Source of the DNA: JAPLJU01 sp964547985
GTDB taxonomy: Bacteria; Desulfobacterota; Syntrophia; Syntrophales; UBA2192
Length of the DNA: 28,528 nt
Assembly: GCA_964547985.1 (NCBI GenBank)
Contig: CAZJPV010000034.1
Coordinates: forward strand, 1 to 28,528
Direction of reading: 5' to 3'
Positions within the stretch are counted from its first letter, which is position 1. Each line of letters begins with the position of its first letter. The notes beneath the pieces were generated by a model that worked only from the letters and a program-made list of their open reading frames with translations, had not been told where the DNA came from and searched no databases. A program made the position numbers and the translations under genes. Shown here in pieces: positions 1 through 6,776 of the stretch.

Positions 1-119
1 TCAGTTATGATCTTCAGAAGACCGTTCAACTGGCAGAGCATGTGTCAAAAATCAAAATGCAACACAAGGGGGATCTTCTCCTTTCCAAGGGGTCAAAAAA
101 TGAAAAATTTTCACGATGA
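1..119 (+). CDS. C-terminal end of an unidentified upstream gene (partial)
   Basis: Reading from base 3, a frame stays open for 38 codons from the window edge to a TGA at 117-119. The peptide is hydrophilic and lysine-rich, ending in SKNEKFSR, and looks more like a protein tail than the competing frame does. It would overlap the MoxR start at 100 by 20 bases, an arrangement typical of a translationally coupled operon. No family can be named from so short a piece. The same DNA is also open in the MoxR frame, so it could instead be an N-terminal extension of that gene, but the good ribosome binding site at 87-92 argues against this. Confidence 0.35.
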   Translation, partial: SYDLQKTVQLAEHVSKIKMQHKGDLLLSKGSKNEKFSR

Positions 120-1044
120 AAAGTTTTCTTCGATCGAAGTTGTACAGCGGGAGTTCAAACAGGCCGGGTACATTTGCAGCAGGCAGATTGCCACGACGGT
201 CTATCTCGCCTATCATCTCTGCAAGCCGATCCTCGTCGAGGGTCCTGCCGGTGTCGGAAAGACGGAACTGGCGAAGACGGCGGCTTTATTTCTCGGCGTT
301 CCGCTGATCCGGTTGCAGTGCTACGAGGGTCTTGACGAGTCCAAGGCCCTCTACGAGTGGAAATACGGAAAGCAGCTTCTGTACACCCAGCTGCTTAGAG
401 ACAAACTGGATCAGATCATCAAGGGTGAAAACGGACTGGACAGTTCTATCCAGAAGCTGCACGAGTACGATGATATTTTCTTCTCCATGGATTTTCTGGA
501 GCCCAGGCCGCTTTTGAAGGCCATCCAGGAGAAGAGGGGTGCGGTTCTCCTTGTCGACGAGGTGGACAAGTCCGATGACGAGTTCGAGGCCTTCTTGCTC
601 GAGGTCCTGTCGGACTTTCAGGTATCCATACCGGAAGTCGGTACCATCGCCGCAGTGTCCAAGCCGTTTGTTTTTCTCACGAGCAACAACACGCGAGAGT
701 TGAGCGAGGCCCTCAAGCGGCGATGTCTCCATCTCTACATCCCCTTTCCCGATCAAAAGCTCGAGCGGGAGATCGTCAGGATAAAGGTCCCCGATATATC
801 CGAGAAGCTGGAAGCGCAACTGGTCGCCTTCATCCACGAGGTGCGGAAGCTGGATATCAAGAAAGTCCCATCGATCAGCGAATCCATCGATTGGGCCAGA
901 GTATTGATGATCCTCCACGTCGATAAATTGAACTATGATCTCATCCATGACACGCTCAACACCTTTGTCAAGTTCGAAGAGGACGTCAAACTGGTGAAGG
1001 AACAAATTCGAGGCATGGCCGAAAAGGCCCTGAACGTAACCTGA
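100..1044 (+). CDS. MoxR-family AAA+ ATPase
   Basis: A 314-residue cytosolic AAA+ ATPase of the MoxR group, chaperone-like proteins that usually work with a VWA-domain partner to mature or activate an enzyme complex. Walker A is GPAGVGKT at residues 48-55 and Walker B is VLLVDE at 149-154. A sensor-1-like LTSNN and the arginine-rich LKRRC follow. The open frame reaches back to base 7, but the ATG at 100 has an AAGGGG ribosome binding site 7 bases upstream and gives the usual family length. The VWA gene starts 2 bases after the stop, so the two are almost certainly co-translated. The target is not visible here. In CO dehydrogenase clusters the equivalent pair is CoxD/CoxE, but no such enzyme genes lie in this window. 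Confidence 0.9.
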   Translation: MKNFHDEKFSSIEVVQREFKQAGYICSRQIATTVYLAYHLCKPILVEGPAGVGKTELAKTAALFLGVPLIRLQCYEGLDESKALYEWKYGKQLLYTQLLRDKLDQIIKGENGLDSSIQKLHEYDDIFFSMDFLEPRPLLKAIQEKRGAVLLVDEVDKSDDEFEAFLLEVLSDFQVSIPEVGTIAAVSKPFVFLTSNNTRELSEALKRRCLHLYIPFPDQKLEREIVRIKVPDISEKLEAQLVAFIHEVRKLDIKKVPSISESIDWARVLMILHVDKLNYDLIHDTLNTFVKFEEDVKLVKEQIRGMAEKALNVT

Positions 1045-1046
1045 TT

Positions 1047-2381
1047 ATGGACAGGATTCTTGAAACCTTTATTCTGGCACTCCGTGGCTCCGGTGTCCGG
1101 GTCTCGGTCGCCGAAAGTATTGATGCCATGCATGTCACCGATTTGATCGGTTACGGTGACAGAGGCACCCTGAAAAGCGCACTTTCGGCGGCGCTGGCGA
1201 AGACCCTCACGGAGAAAGAGATCTTTCATTTGACTTTTGATCGGTTTTTCTCGACCGACGTCCCCTTTGATCATGCTTATGATATTGAGAACGGCATGAA
1301 GGGAGAGCCCGATGAGGCGATCCCGCTTATCGCGCAGATGATCATGAGCGGAAATATGGCGGGGCTTGCCGTCGCGATGAGCCAGGCCGCCCTGTCCGTG
1401 GACATCACGGGGATACAATTCTTCACGCAGAAGGGTATTTACGTGAGAAGGCTGATGCAGCAGATGGGTCTCGATGAGCTGAACGACTATATCCGGGAGC
1501 TTCGGGCGAGCGGGGACGACGAGTCTGCACGAATCGCAAACACGCTCGAGCAGGGTAGGGCGGATCTCACGGATCGGGCCAGAAACTTTGTCGAGCGCCA
1601 GTATGACCTGTATGCGGGGTCCGCCACGGAGGGGATGATTGAAAGCTACTTGAGGAACGCGAGACTCACCAACATCGAGCAGCAACACTACCAGCAGGTC
1701 CGGGTCATCATCCGGAAGATGGTCAAGAACCTGCGCGATCTTCACACGAGACGCAAAAAGGGGGCCAAACGGGGGCAACTGGATTTCAAAAAAACCATGA
1801 GAAGCAACATCGCCTATCAGGGTCTTCCCTTTGATACCCGGTGGAAGATGAAGAAAATAGACCGGCCGAAAATCATGGTCATCTGTGACGTCAGTCGATC
1901 CGTCTCGACGATCGTCCGGTTCTTCCTCCTCATTCTATACAGCCTCAATGAATTGATCGAAAAGATCGACACCTTCATATTTTGCTCGAACCTCGTGGAG
2001 GCAAGCTCGATCTTCGATCAATATGATCTCGAGGAAGCCCTGGTCCGTCTCCAGACGGGAACCGGCCTCGATATATGGATGGGGAGAACGGACTACGGGC
2101 AGTCCCTGCGGGATTTCTGGGAGGGCTGGTCCGGAAACCTGACAAACAAGACGACGGTCATCATCCTGGGGGATGCCAGGAGCAATTTCGGGGAGCCGGA
2201 AGTGGGGATACTCAAAAGGATGCAGGAAAGGTCAAAGCGGCTGATCTGGCTCAATCCTGAGTCGCCGTCCCTCTGGGGCTCCGGGGATTCTGAAATGAAA
2301 CGATACCTCCCCTTCTGTCACATAGCAAGGGAGTGCAACACGCTCAACCATCTCGAAAAGGCGATGCATGCCCTGCTGTAG
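1047..2381 (+). CDS. CoxE-type VWA domain protein
   Basis: A 444-residue protein with a C-terminal von Willebrand factor A domain. The metal-ion-dependent adhesion site reads DVSRS (Asp281, Ser283, Ser285), the intact DxSxS motif, at the start of the VWA fold in PKIMVICDVSRSV. Later VWA elements include a TGTGLD stretch and a late IILGDARSN strand. The N-terminal 230 residues are helical and charged, as in CoxE/YehP-type proteins. There is no signal peptide or membrane span, so it is cytosolic. It starts 2 bases downstream of the MoxR stop without a clear ribosome binding site of its own, suggesting translational coupling. MoxR-VWA pairs act together as metal-linked chaperones. The substrate here is unknown. 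Confidence 0.88.
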   Translation: MDRILETFILALRGSGVRVSVAESIDAMHVTDLIGYGDRGTLKSALSAALAKTLTEKEIFHLTFDRFFSTDVPFDHAYDIENGMKGEPDEAIPLIAQMIMSGNMAGLAVAMSQAALSVDITGIQFFTQKGIYVRRLMQQMGLDELNDYIRELRASGDDESARIANTLEQGRADLTDRARNFVERQYDLYAGSATEGMIESYLRNARLTNIEQQHYQQVRVIIRKMVKNLRDLHTRRKKGAKRGQLDFKKTMRSNIAYQGLPFDTRWKMKKIDRPKIMVICDVSRSVSTIVRFFLLILYSLNELIEKIDTFIFCSNLVEASSIFDQYDLEEALVRLQTGTGLDIWMGRTDYGQSLRDFWEGWSGNLTNKTTVIILGDARSNFGEPEVGILKRMQERSKRLIWLNPESPSLWGSGDSEMKRYLPFCHIARECNTLNHLEKAMHALL

Positions 2382-2468
2382 AGCCCATCGGATATTTTAA
2401 AAGATTCCCTCCTTGTCAAACCAGCCCGTCTGCCGTTATCGTCACCAAATCCGATCCGTACTGATTTT

Positions 2469-2490
2469 AAAAAACAACGTAAAAAACAAC
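2469..2490 (+). repeat. short direct repeat in the gap before the HD gene
   Basis: The 10-base unit AAAAAACAAC occurs twice (2469-2478 and 2481-2490), separated by GT. It lies in the AT-rich 190-base gap between the VWA and HD genes. It could be part of a promoter or just low-complexity DNA. No convincing promoter hexamers or terminator were found around it. Confidence 0.4.
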
Positions 2491-2574
2491 TGAAAAGGCA
2501 GTGCAATCTTGGTAAATTATTAATTGTCCACAGGCCCTGTTGCCACGCGAAGATCATCGGGGGGAAGCCGCCAG

Positions 2575-3318
2575 GTGCGTCACGATTACCGGAAAGCAAA
2601 ACAACTGTCGAGAAAAATATCCTGTGCGGTCGGACCGCCGCGTTTCTATTCTGAAAGACAGCAGGAGGTCAATACGTCCCGCGTTCTTTTTCGCAGCCAT
2701 CCCCTCGTGAGGCACGGTCTTTCCATTCTCAGGAATCAGGAAGACCATTTCGGGCACGGCATTTTGCACGCCGCACGCGTAGCTGTTGATGCGGGAGCCC
2801 TCGTGCTGGTGGAGTCGGAGCGGGGGGTCAACGGGCGGGATGTTGACCGCTTTATGCTTCTTGCCCACCTCGCCGGCGTTTTTCACGATGTGCGAAGATT
2901 TGAAAAGCAACATGCAAAAAAGAGCGCGGAGGCGGCCGGAAAAATTCTCAGTACTTCTTTTGGGCTTCGAGAGGCGGAAGTGATAGCCATCACGAAAGCC
3001 ATAGGCAACCACGAGGCCTTTCAACCGATCGAACCCCTCCAAGATTCACTGGCGCTGCTGATTTCGGACGCTCTCTACGATGCCGATAAGTTCCGCTGGG
3101 GACCTGATAATTTCACCGAGATGCTGTGGTCCATGCTGGAAAGGCGGAACGTTCCGATTTCGGCCATCATGGGTCGTTATCTCGAGGGTATGAAGGGTAT
3201 CGAGAAGATCCGTGGCACCTTCCGGTCACAGTCCGGTAAGGCCTACGGGCCGGATTTCATCGACCGCGGCATGGAGATCGGCAGAAGGCTTTATGAGGAA
3301 CTTTTGAAAATACAGTAG
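2575..3318 (+). CDS. HD-domain metal-dependent phosphohydrolase
   Basis: An HD-superfamily protein of about 247 residues. The metal ligands appear in order: the His of HGILH, the His-Asp pair of GVFHDVRRF, a later His in GNHE, and an Asp in ISDALYDADK. Such domains hydrolyse phosphate esters, often of nucleotides, but no specific substrate can be read from the sequence. The start is uncertain. The frame opens with TTG at 2524 without a ribosome binding site. GTG at 2575 follows a G-rich stretch and is chosen here. An AGGAGG at 2661-2666 has no usable in-frame start just after it. The conserved part begins only around base 2690, so the first 40 residues are doubtful. The protease gene follows 14 bases later, so this is probably the first gene of a four-gene operon. 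Confidence 0.78.
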   Translation: MRHDYRKAKQLSRKISCAVGPPRFYSERQQEVNTSRVLFRSHPLVRHGLSILRNQEDHFGHGILHAARVAVDAGALVLVESERGVNGRDVDRFMLLAHLAGVFHDVRRFEKQHAKKSAEAAGKILSTSFGLREAEVIAITKAIGNHEAFQPIEPLQDSLALLISDALYDADKFRWGPDNFTEMLWSMLERRNVPISAIMGRYLEGMKGIEKIRGTFRSQSGKAYGPDFIDRGMEIGRRLYEELLKIQ

Positions 3319-3332
3319 GGGAGGTAAGCAGA

Positions 3333-4172
3333 ATGTCCGGTTTCATCGGAAATCTCTTCTGGGTCATCATGCTGTTTGTTATTTTTCTGCCCCTCATACA
3401 GCAAAAGATGATGAATGGGAAAAGAATGGCGGTGATTCGCGCCCTTGAGCGAAAGAGAAACTCCCGGGTCATTACCCTCATCCATCGGCAGGAGACCATG
3501 AAATTTCTCGGTTTTCCCGTGATGCGTTACATCGATATCAACGATTCCGAAGACATCCTCCGGGCGATACGGCTCACCCCCGACGACATGCCCATCGACA
3601 TGATCGTCCACACACCTGGCGGCCTGGCGCTTTCGACGGAGCAGATTGCTATGGCCATGAAAAGACATAACGCAAAGGTCACCATTTTCGTTCCGCATTA
3701 TGCCATGTCGGGCGGCACGCTGCTGTGCCTAGCGGCCCACGAGGTGGTCATGGACGAAAATGCAGTTTTGGGCCCGATTGATCCGCAGCTCGGTGAGTAC
3801 CCGGCCGGTTCGATTCTCAGGATGATCAAGGAAAAGGACCCGAAGGACATAGAGGACAAAACCCTGATCCTTGCCGATGTGGCCAGGATGGCAACCGGTC
3901 AAATGAAGGCGTTTGCAAAAAAAATCATGGTTCCGCGTATCGACTTGGAGAGCGCGGAGCGGGTTGCGGGCATTCTTGTCGAAGGGCACTGGACCCATGA
4001 TTATCCTATCACGTGCGAGGAGGCGAAGGACATGGGACTCCCCATCCGGGTCGGGCTTCCCGAAGAAATTTACGAGCTCATGGACTTCTTCCCGCAGACC
4101 ATGCAGCGAAGGCCTTCCGTACAGTACATACCGGTCCCCTACAAGAGGTCGGGGGAAACGAGACAGCGGTAA
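3333..4172 (+). CDS. membrane-anchored ClpP/SppA-fold serine protease (SDH_sah family)
   Basis: A 279-residue protein of the family named after serine dehydrogenase proteinase, which has the Clp/crotonase fold. Residues 5-22 form one hydrophobic span, so it is probably anchored to the inner membrane. The fold signature follows: HTPGG at 93-97 (oxyanion-hole region), AMSGGT with the likely nucleophile Ser126, and GPIDPQLG near 147-154. There is no transit sequence beyond the single span. A GGGGAGG ribosome binding site precedes the ATG. It follows the HD gene by 14 bases and precedes the stress-protein gene by 39, suggesting a role in membrane or protein quality control. That role is inferred from context and is not shown by the sequence. 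Confidence 0.87.
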   Translation: MSGFIGNLFWVIMLFVIFLPLIQQKMMNGKRMAVIRALERKRNSRVITLIHRQETMKFLGFPVMRYIDINDSEDILRAIRLTPDDMPIDMIVHTPGGLALSTEQIAMAMKRHNAKVTIFVPHYAMSGGTLLCLAAHEVVMDENAVLGPIDPQLGEYPAGSILRMIKEKDPKDIEDKTLILADVARMATGQMKAFAKKIMVPRIDLESAERVAGILVEGHWTHDYPITCEEAKDMGLPIRVGLPEEIYELMDFFPQTMQRRPSVQYIPVPYKRSGETRQR

Positions 4173-4211
4173 GCATATTCACTCAGGTCGAAAAGTTCAG
4201 GAGGCGGAGAT

Positions 4212-4655
4212 ATGGTAAAAAATATTCTCGTGGCTGTGGATGGATCAAAAGTGTCAGGCAAAGCCGTTGACTTTGCGATCAGCCTGGCAAGGAGACTGGG
4301 CAGCGGTATGACGATTCTCCATGTGATCGACAACAGTGCCTATTTGAGCCGTGCGATGCCCGCATCGGCGATACCAACTCACCTGGTGGAGCCCGTTGAA
4401 GATTATCTCCGACAGGGTGCCGAAATCTTCATACAAAAGATTAAAAAACAGTGTGAACAACTTGAAATTAAAACAAAAGTAGTGATCAATTCAGGGCATC
4501 CAGTCGAGGAAATCCTGAAAGAGGCGAAAAAGTCAAAAGCTTGCCTCATCGTTATGGGGTCAAGGGGGAAGGGGGCGATCAGCTCCGTTTTGGGAAGCGT
4601 GACCTTCGGCGTCCTGCATGGCCGGAGCAAGACCGCCGTTCTCGTCGTGCGATAA
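4212..4655 (+). CDS. universal stress protein (UspA family)
   Basis: A 147-residue single-domain universal stress protein. The N-terminal strand ILVAVDGS and the C-terminal nucleotide-binding loop GSRGKGAISSVLGSV (from Gly116) are diagnostic. The loop reads G-x2-G-x8-G-S, one residue shorter than the usual G-x2-G-x9-G-S of ATP-binding members, so ATP binding is likely but not certain. The ATG has a strong AGGAGGCGGAG ribosome binding site. It lies between the membrane protease and the NUDIX gene, which starts 15 bases after its stop, consistent with a stress or housekeeping operon. Proteins of this kind are usually cytosolic dimers. Confidence 0.92.
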   Translation: MVKNILVAVDGSKVSGKAVDFAISLARRLGSGMTILHVIDNSAYLSRAMPASAIPTHLVEPVEDYLRQGAEIFIQKIKKQCEQLEIKTKVVINSGHPVEEILKEAKKSKACLIVMGSRGKGAISSVLGSVTFGVLHGRSKTAVLVVR

Positions 4656-4670
4656 GTGAGGGTCTTCGAT

Positions 4671-5222
4671 ATGGAACGCCAAAAGCCTCTGCAATCGTCG
4701 CTGGTGTACCGGAGTCCCGTTTTTGCGGTCTACGAGGAAGAAATCACCCTGCCGAACGGTAACATCGTGAAAGTGAGCCGGATTGACCACAGAAGGACCG
4801 TATCGGTCATACCCGTAAAGAATAACGGGTCCGTCGTGATGATCAGGCAGTACCGGCCGGCCATCGGAGATTATCTTCTTGAGATCCCCGCAGGACGGGT
4901 GAATAACAAGGGGGAATCCTGTGAAGAATGCGCCCAGCGGGAGATGGCCGAGGAGACCGGGTACCGGGCGAAGAAGCTGGTTAAACTTTTTGAGGGTTAC
5001 CTTGTCCCCGGATACGGCAACGAATACATGTATTATTATCTCGCCATCGAGCTCTATCGTGAACCCCTGCCGCCGGATGAGGATGAGTACATAGAACCTC
5101 TGGAGATGCCGATGGAGACCGTGCTTCAAATGGTCCGGAAGGCCGGGATCACCGACAGCAAAACAGCTCTCGGAATTTTGATGGCGGCGGATTATCTCGG
5201 GCATCACAGGATGCTGCCGTGA
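4671..5222 (+). CDS. NUDIX hydrolase, ADP-ribose pyrophosphatase type
   Basis: A 183-residue NUDIX hydrolase, probably cleaving ADP-ribose or a similar nucleoside diphosphate sugar to AMP and a sugar phosphate. The NUDIX helix is well preserved: E-S-C-E-E-C-A-Q followed by REMAEETGY, giving the REUxEExGU core. The loop before it (AGRVNNKGE) is one residue longer than the consensus G-x5-E. The upstream EIPAG and the downstream PVPGYGNE-like segment fit the ADP-ribose group. The frame opens at GTG 4656, but the ATG at 4671 has GTGAGGG 8 bases upstream and is preferred. It is the last gene of the HD-protease-stress protein run and converges on the zinc-ribbon gene. Confidence 0.88.
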   Translation: MERQKPLQSSLVYRSPVFAVYEEEITLPNGNIVKVSRIDHRRTVSVIPVKNNGSVVMIRQYRPAIGDYLLEIPAGRVNNKGESCEECAQREMAEETGYRAKKLVKLFEGYLVPGYGNEYMYYYLAIELYREPLPPDEDEYIEPLEMPMETVLQMVRKAGITDSKTALGILMAADYLGHHRMLP

Positions 5223-5258
5223 AGGGCCCGGAGGGATGGTCACGGATAGGTAGGGATG

Positions 5259-5282
5259 AAAAAGGCCCGGGAAAATTCCGGG
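5259..5282 (-). terminator. probable terminator for the zinc-ribbon gene
   Basis: CCCGG at 5266-5270 pairs with CCGGG at 5278-5282 across a 7-base loop. On the minus strand the hairpin is followed by five T (A run at 5259-5263). It lies about 50 bases past the stop of the minus-strand FmdB-type gene and just after the NUDIX gene. The stem is short, so confidence is moderate. Confidence 0.5.
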
Positions 5283-5333
5283 TGTCCCCTGTCCGTCGGG
5301 CATCCCCGATGTGCCATAGCGTGCCGATAAAAA

Positions 5334-5498
5334 TCAACTTTTTCTGCTTGTTTTGGTCAAAAATGTCGAAATCCGTTGCTTGACGTTCTTCTTGCGGCAT
5401 TTGGGGCAGGCGACCTTTTTCTTGTCGTGTTCATAAATGCTCATGATCAGGGTAAACTTGTGCTTGCAGTCACCACAGAGATACTCGTAAGTCGGCAT
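5334..5498 (-). CDS. FmdB-type zinc-ribbon protein
   Basis: A 54-residue protein beginning MPTYEYLCGDCKHKF, the hallmark start of the FmdB/CxxC_CxxC putative regulatory family. Two zinc knuckles are visible: CGDC at residues 8-11 and CPKC at 31-34. A lysine- and arginine-rich tail follows. Family members bind zinc and were named after a gene next to formamidase or formate genes, but their function is not established. The start is firm: AAGGAGGG lies 7 bases upstream of the ATG. It is transcribed alone, convergent with the NUDIX gene and facing a 400-base gap on its other side. Confidence 0.88.
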   Translation of the reverse strand: MPTYEYLCGDCKHKFTLIMSIYEHDKKKVACPKCRKKNVKQRISTFLTKTSRKS

Positions 5499-5787
5499 TT
5501 CACATCCCTCCTTTGATAGACAATTTCATAACAGGTTCGGAAACCGAATACGGGTAAGATGAAGTACGTCTCCCCTTGCATTTGGCGTCATCGTGTTTGT
5601 TTTTTTACATAACTGACCCCTCCGGGTCAAGAATGATTTTAAGCCTCGAACCGATCGAGCTATATTCGGAACTTTAGCGAAGGGATCGGCGGGAAGGAAG
5701 TGACGCAAAATGAAATCCGTTGAATAACCCCGGCGGCGAACGATAGCTCACAAGCCCGTTCGAATTTTAAAAGAAATGTTCAACAGG

Positions 5788-5817
5788 TTGAAAGAAGCGA
5801 TGAAAAGAATTTTTTAT
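5788..5817 (+). promoter_or_regulatory. possible sigma-70 promoter of the DUF169 gene
   Basis: TTGAAA (5788-5793) and TTTTAT (5812-5817) are separated by 18 bases, about 90 bases upstream of the start codon. Each hexamer matches only in part, so this is a weak prediction. Confidence 0.3.
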
Positions 5818-5831
5818 GGGGCATAAAAAAA

Positions 5832-5874
5832 CTTGTGCTTCTTTTTCGTCAGAGTAACATGTCCGGAGCACAAG
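5832..5874. repeat. 8-bp inverted repeat upstream of the DUF169 gene
   Basis: CTTGTGCT (5832-5839) and AGCACAAG (5867-5874) are perfect inverse complements around a 27-base spacer. The repeat lies between the possible promoter and the ribosome binding site, so it could be a leader hairpin or a protein-binding site. Confidence 0.4.
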
Positions 5875-5906
5875 AGGAACCCTGGCATTGAAGAGGAGGA
5901 TTGAAT

Positions 5907-6698
5907 ATGGGCAGTCAGAATCTAAAAGAAGCGGCAGAATTCATTTATCAAAATCTCAGACTGAGGACATTCCCCGTCGCCGTCAAGTTCCTGAAAAATG
6001 CGTCTGAGTTTCCCGAGAAAACAAGGCAGCCGTCATCATTTCTGGGAAAAAGGGTGACCATCTGTCAGGCCGTGACCATGGCGAGACTTTACGGCTGGAC
6101 GTTGGGAATTACGAAAGCCGACTTGATCTGTGTCCCGGCAGCGCTGGCTTTCGGCCTCAGCGAGACGGCGGACCCGGACGCGGCAATTATTCGTCTTTTC
6201 TGCGCCGGGAATTACTCGAAAAACGATGAGGCAGCGCGTAGGGAGGCATCCTCCATCAGAAAACTCCCCAAAGGGGCCTACGGGGCCCTGGTAATCGCGC
6301 CGCTGGCGCGAGCAGCCTTTGAACCGGATACGATCGTAATCTACGGGAACCCCGCGCAGGTCATGAGGGCGATCCAGGCCTGGGTCTATCAGGAGGGAAA
6401 AAGAATCCAGGGCAATTTCGGCGGTAAGGTGGAATGCGCCGAGTATCTGATGGTGCCTTTCAAGGAAGGTGTTCCCAGGGTGGTCGTCCCCGGGATGGGA
6501 GATCGCATCTTTTCCCTGACCCAGGATGACGAGATGATCTTCTCATTACCTGCCAAGGGCTTGAGTGTCTTTCTGGAAGGATTGAGGGATGCCGGCAACA
6601 AAGTCGGTGCCCAGTACCCGGTGCCCTTCTTCCTGAATTTCGAACCTCAGTTTCCGAAGTCATTCGTGGCAATTGGGAAAGAGGTGGGGCTTTTCTAG
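5907..6698 (+). CDS. DUF169 family protein
   Basis: A 263-residue protein of the DUF169 family, common in anaerobes and archaea. The pattern fits: an early RTFPVAVKF stretch, conserved cysteines (Cys of VTICQAV, Cys of DLICVPAALAFG), the GNPAQVMR segment and a late MVPF/VVVPGMGDR region. The function is unknown. The conserved cysteines have led others to suspect metal or cofactor binding, which I cannot test. The start is the ATG at 5907, with GGAGG seven bases upstream. The in-frame TTG at 5901 lies too close to that site. No membrane span or signal peptide is seen. The gene is alone, convergent with the acyl-CoA dehydrogenase gene. Confidence 0.85.
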   Translation: MGSQNLKEAAEFIYQNLRLRTFPVAVKFLKNASEFPEKTRQPSSFLGKRVTICQAVTMARLYGWTLGITKADLICVPAALAFGLSETADPDAAIIRLFCAGNYSKNDEAARREASSIRKLPKGAYGALVIAPLARAAFEPDTIVIYGNPAQVMRAIQAWVYQEGKRIQGNFGGKVECAEYLMVPFKEGVPRVVVPGMGDRIFSLTQDDEMIFSLPAKGLSVFLEGLRDAGNKVGAQYPVPFFLNFEPQFPKSFVAIGKEVGLF

Positions 6699-6712
6699 TC
6701 TCAATGACAGAA

Positions 6713-6743
6713 GGGGCTCCTTCACTTCAAAACCTGGAGCCCC
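6713..6743. terminator. hairpin between convergent DUF169 and acyl-CoA dehydrogenase genes
   Basis: GGGGCTCC (6713-6720) pairs perfectly with GGAGCCCC (6736-6743) across a 15-base loop, in the 78-base gap between two convergent genes. There is no T run on either side, so it may be a weak bidirectional terminator or an mRNA-end stabiliser. Confidence 0.45.
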
Positions 6744-6776
6744 CTGGATGTCGATCATCGACAGAGGGGAAGCCCT

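Larger units (their letters stand above)
5499..5906. other. 408-base intergenic region between divergent genes
   Basis: No convincing gene lies here. The region separates the minus-strand zinc-ribbon gene from the plus-strand DUF169 gene and should hold both promoters. Short inverted repeats occur: TTCGG-AAA-CCGAA at 5536-5548 and CTTGTGCT/AGCACAAG at 5832-5874. A small RNA cannot be excluded. Confidence 0.5.
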
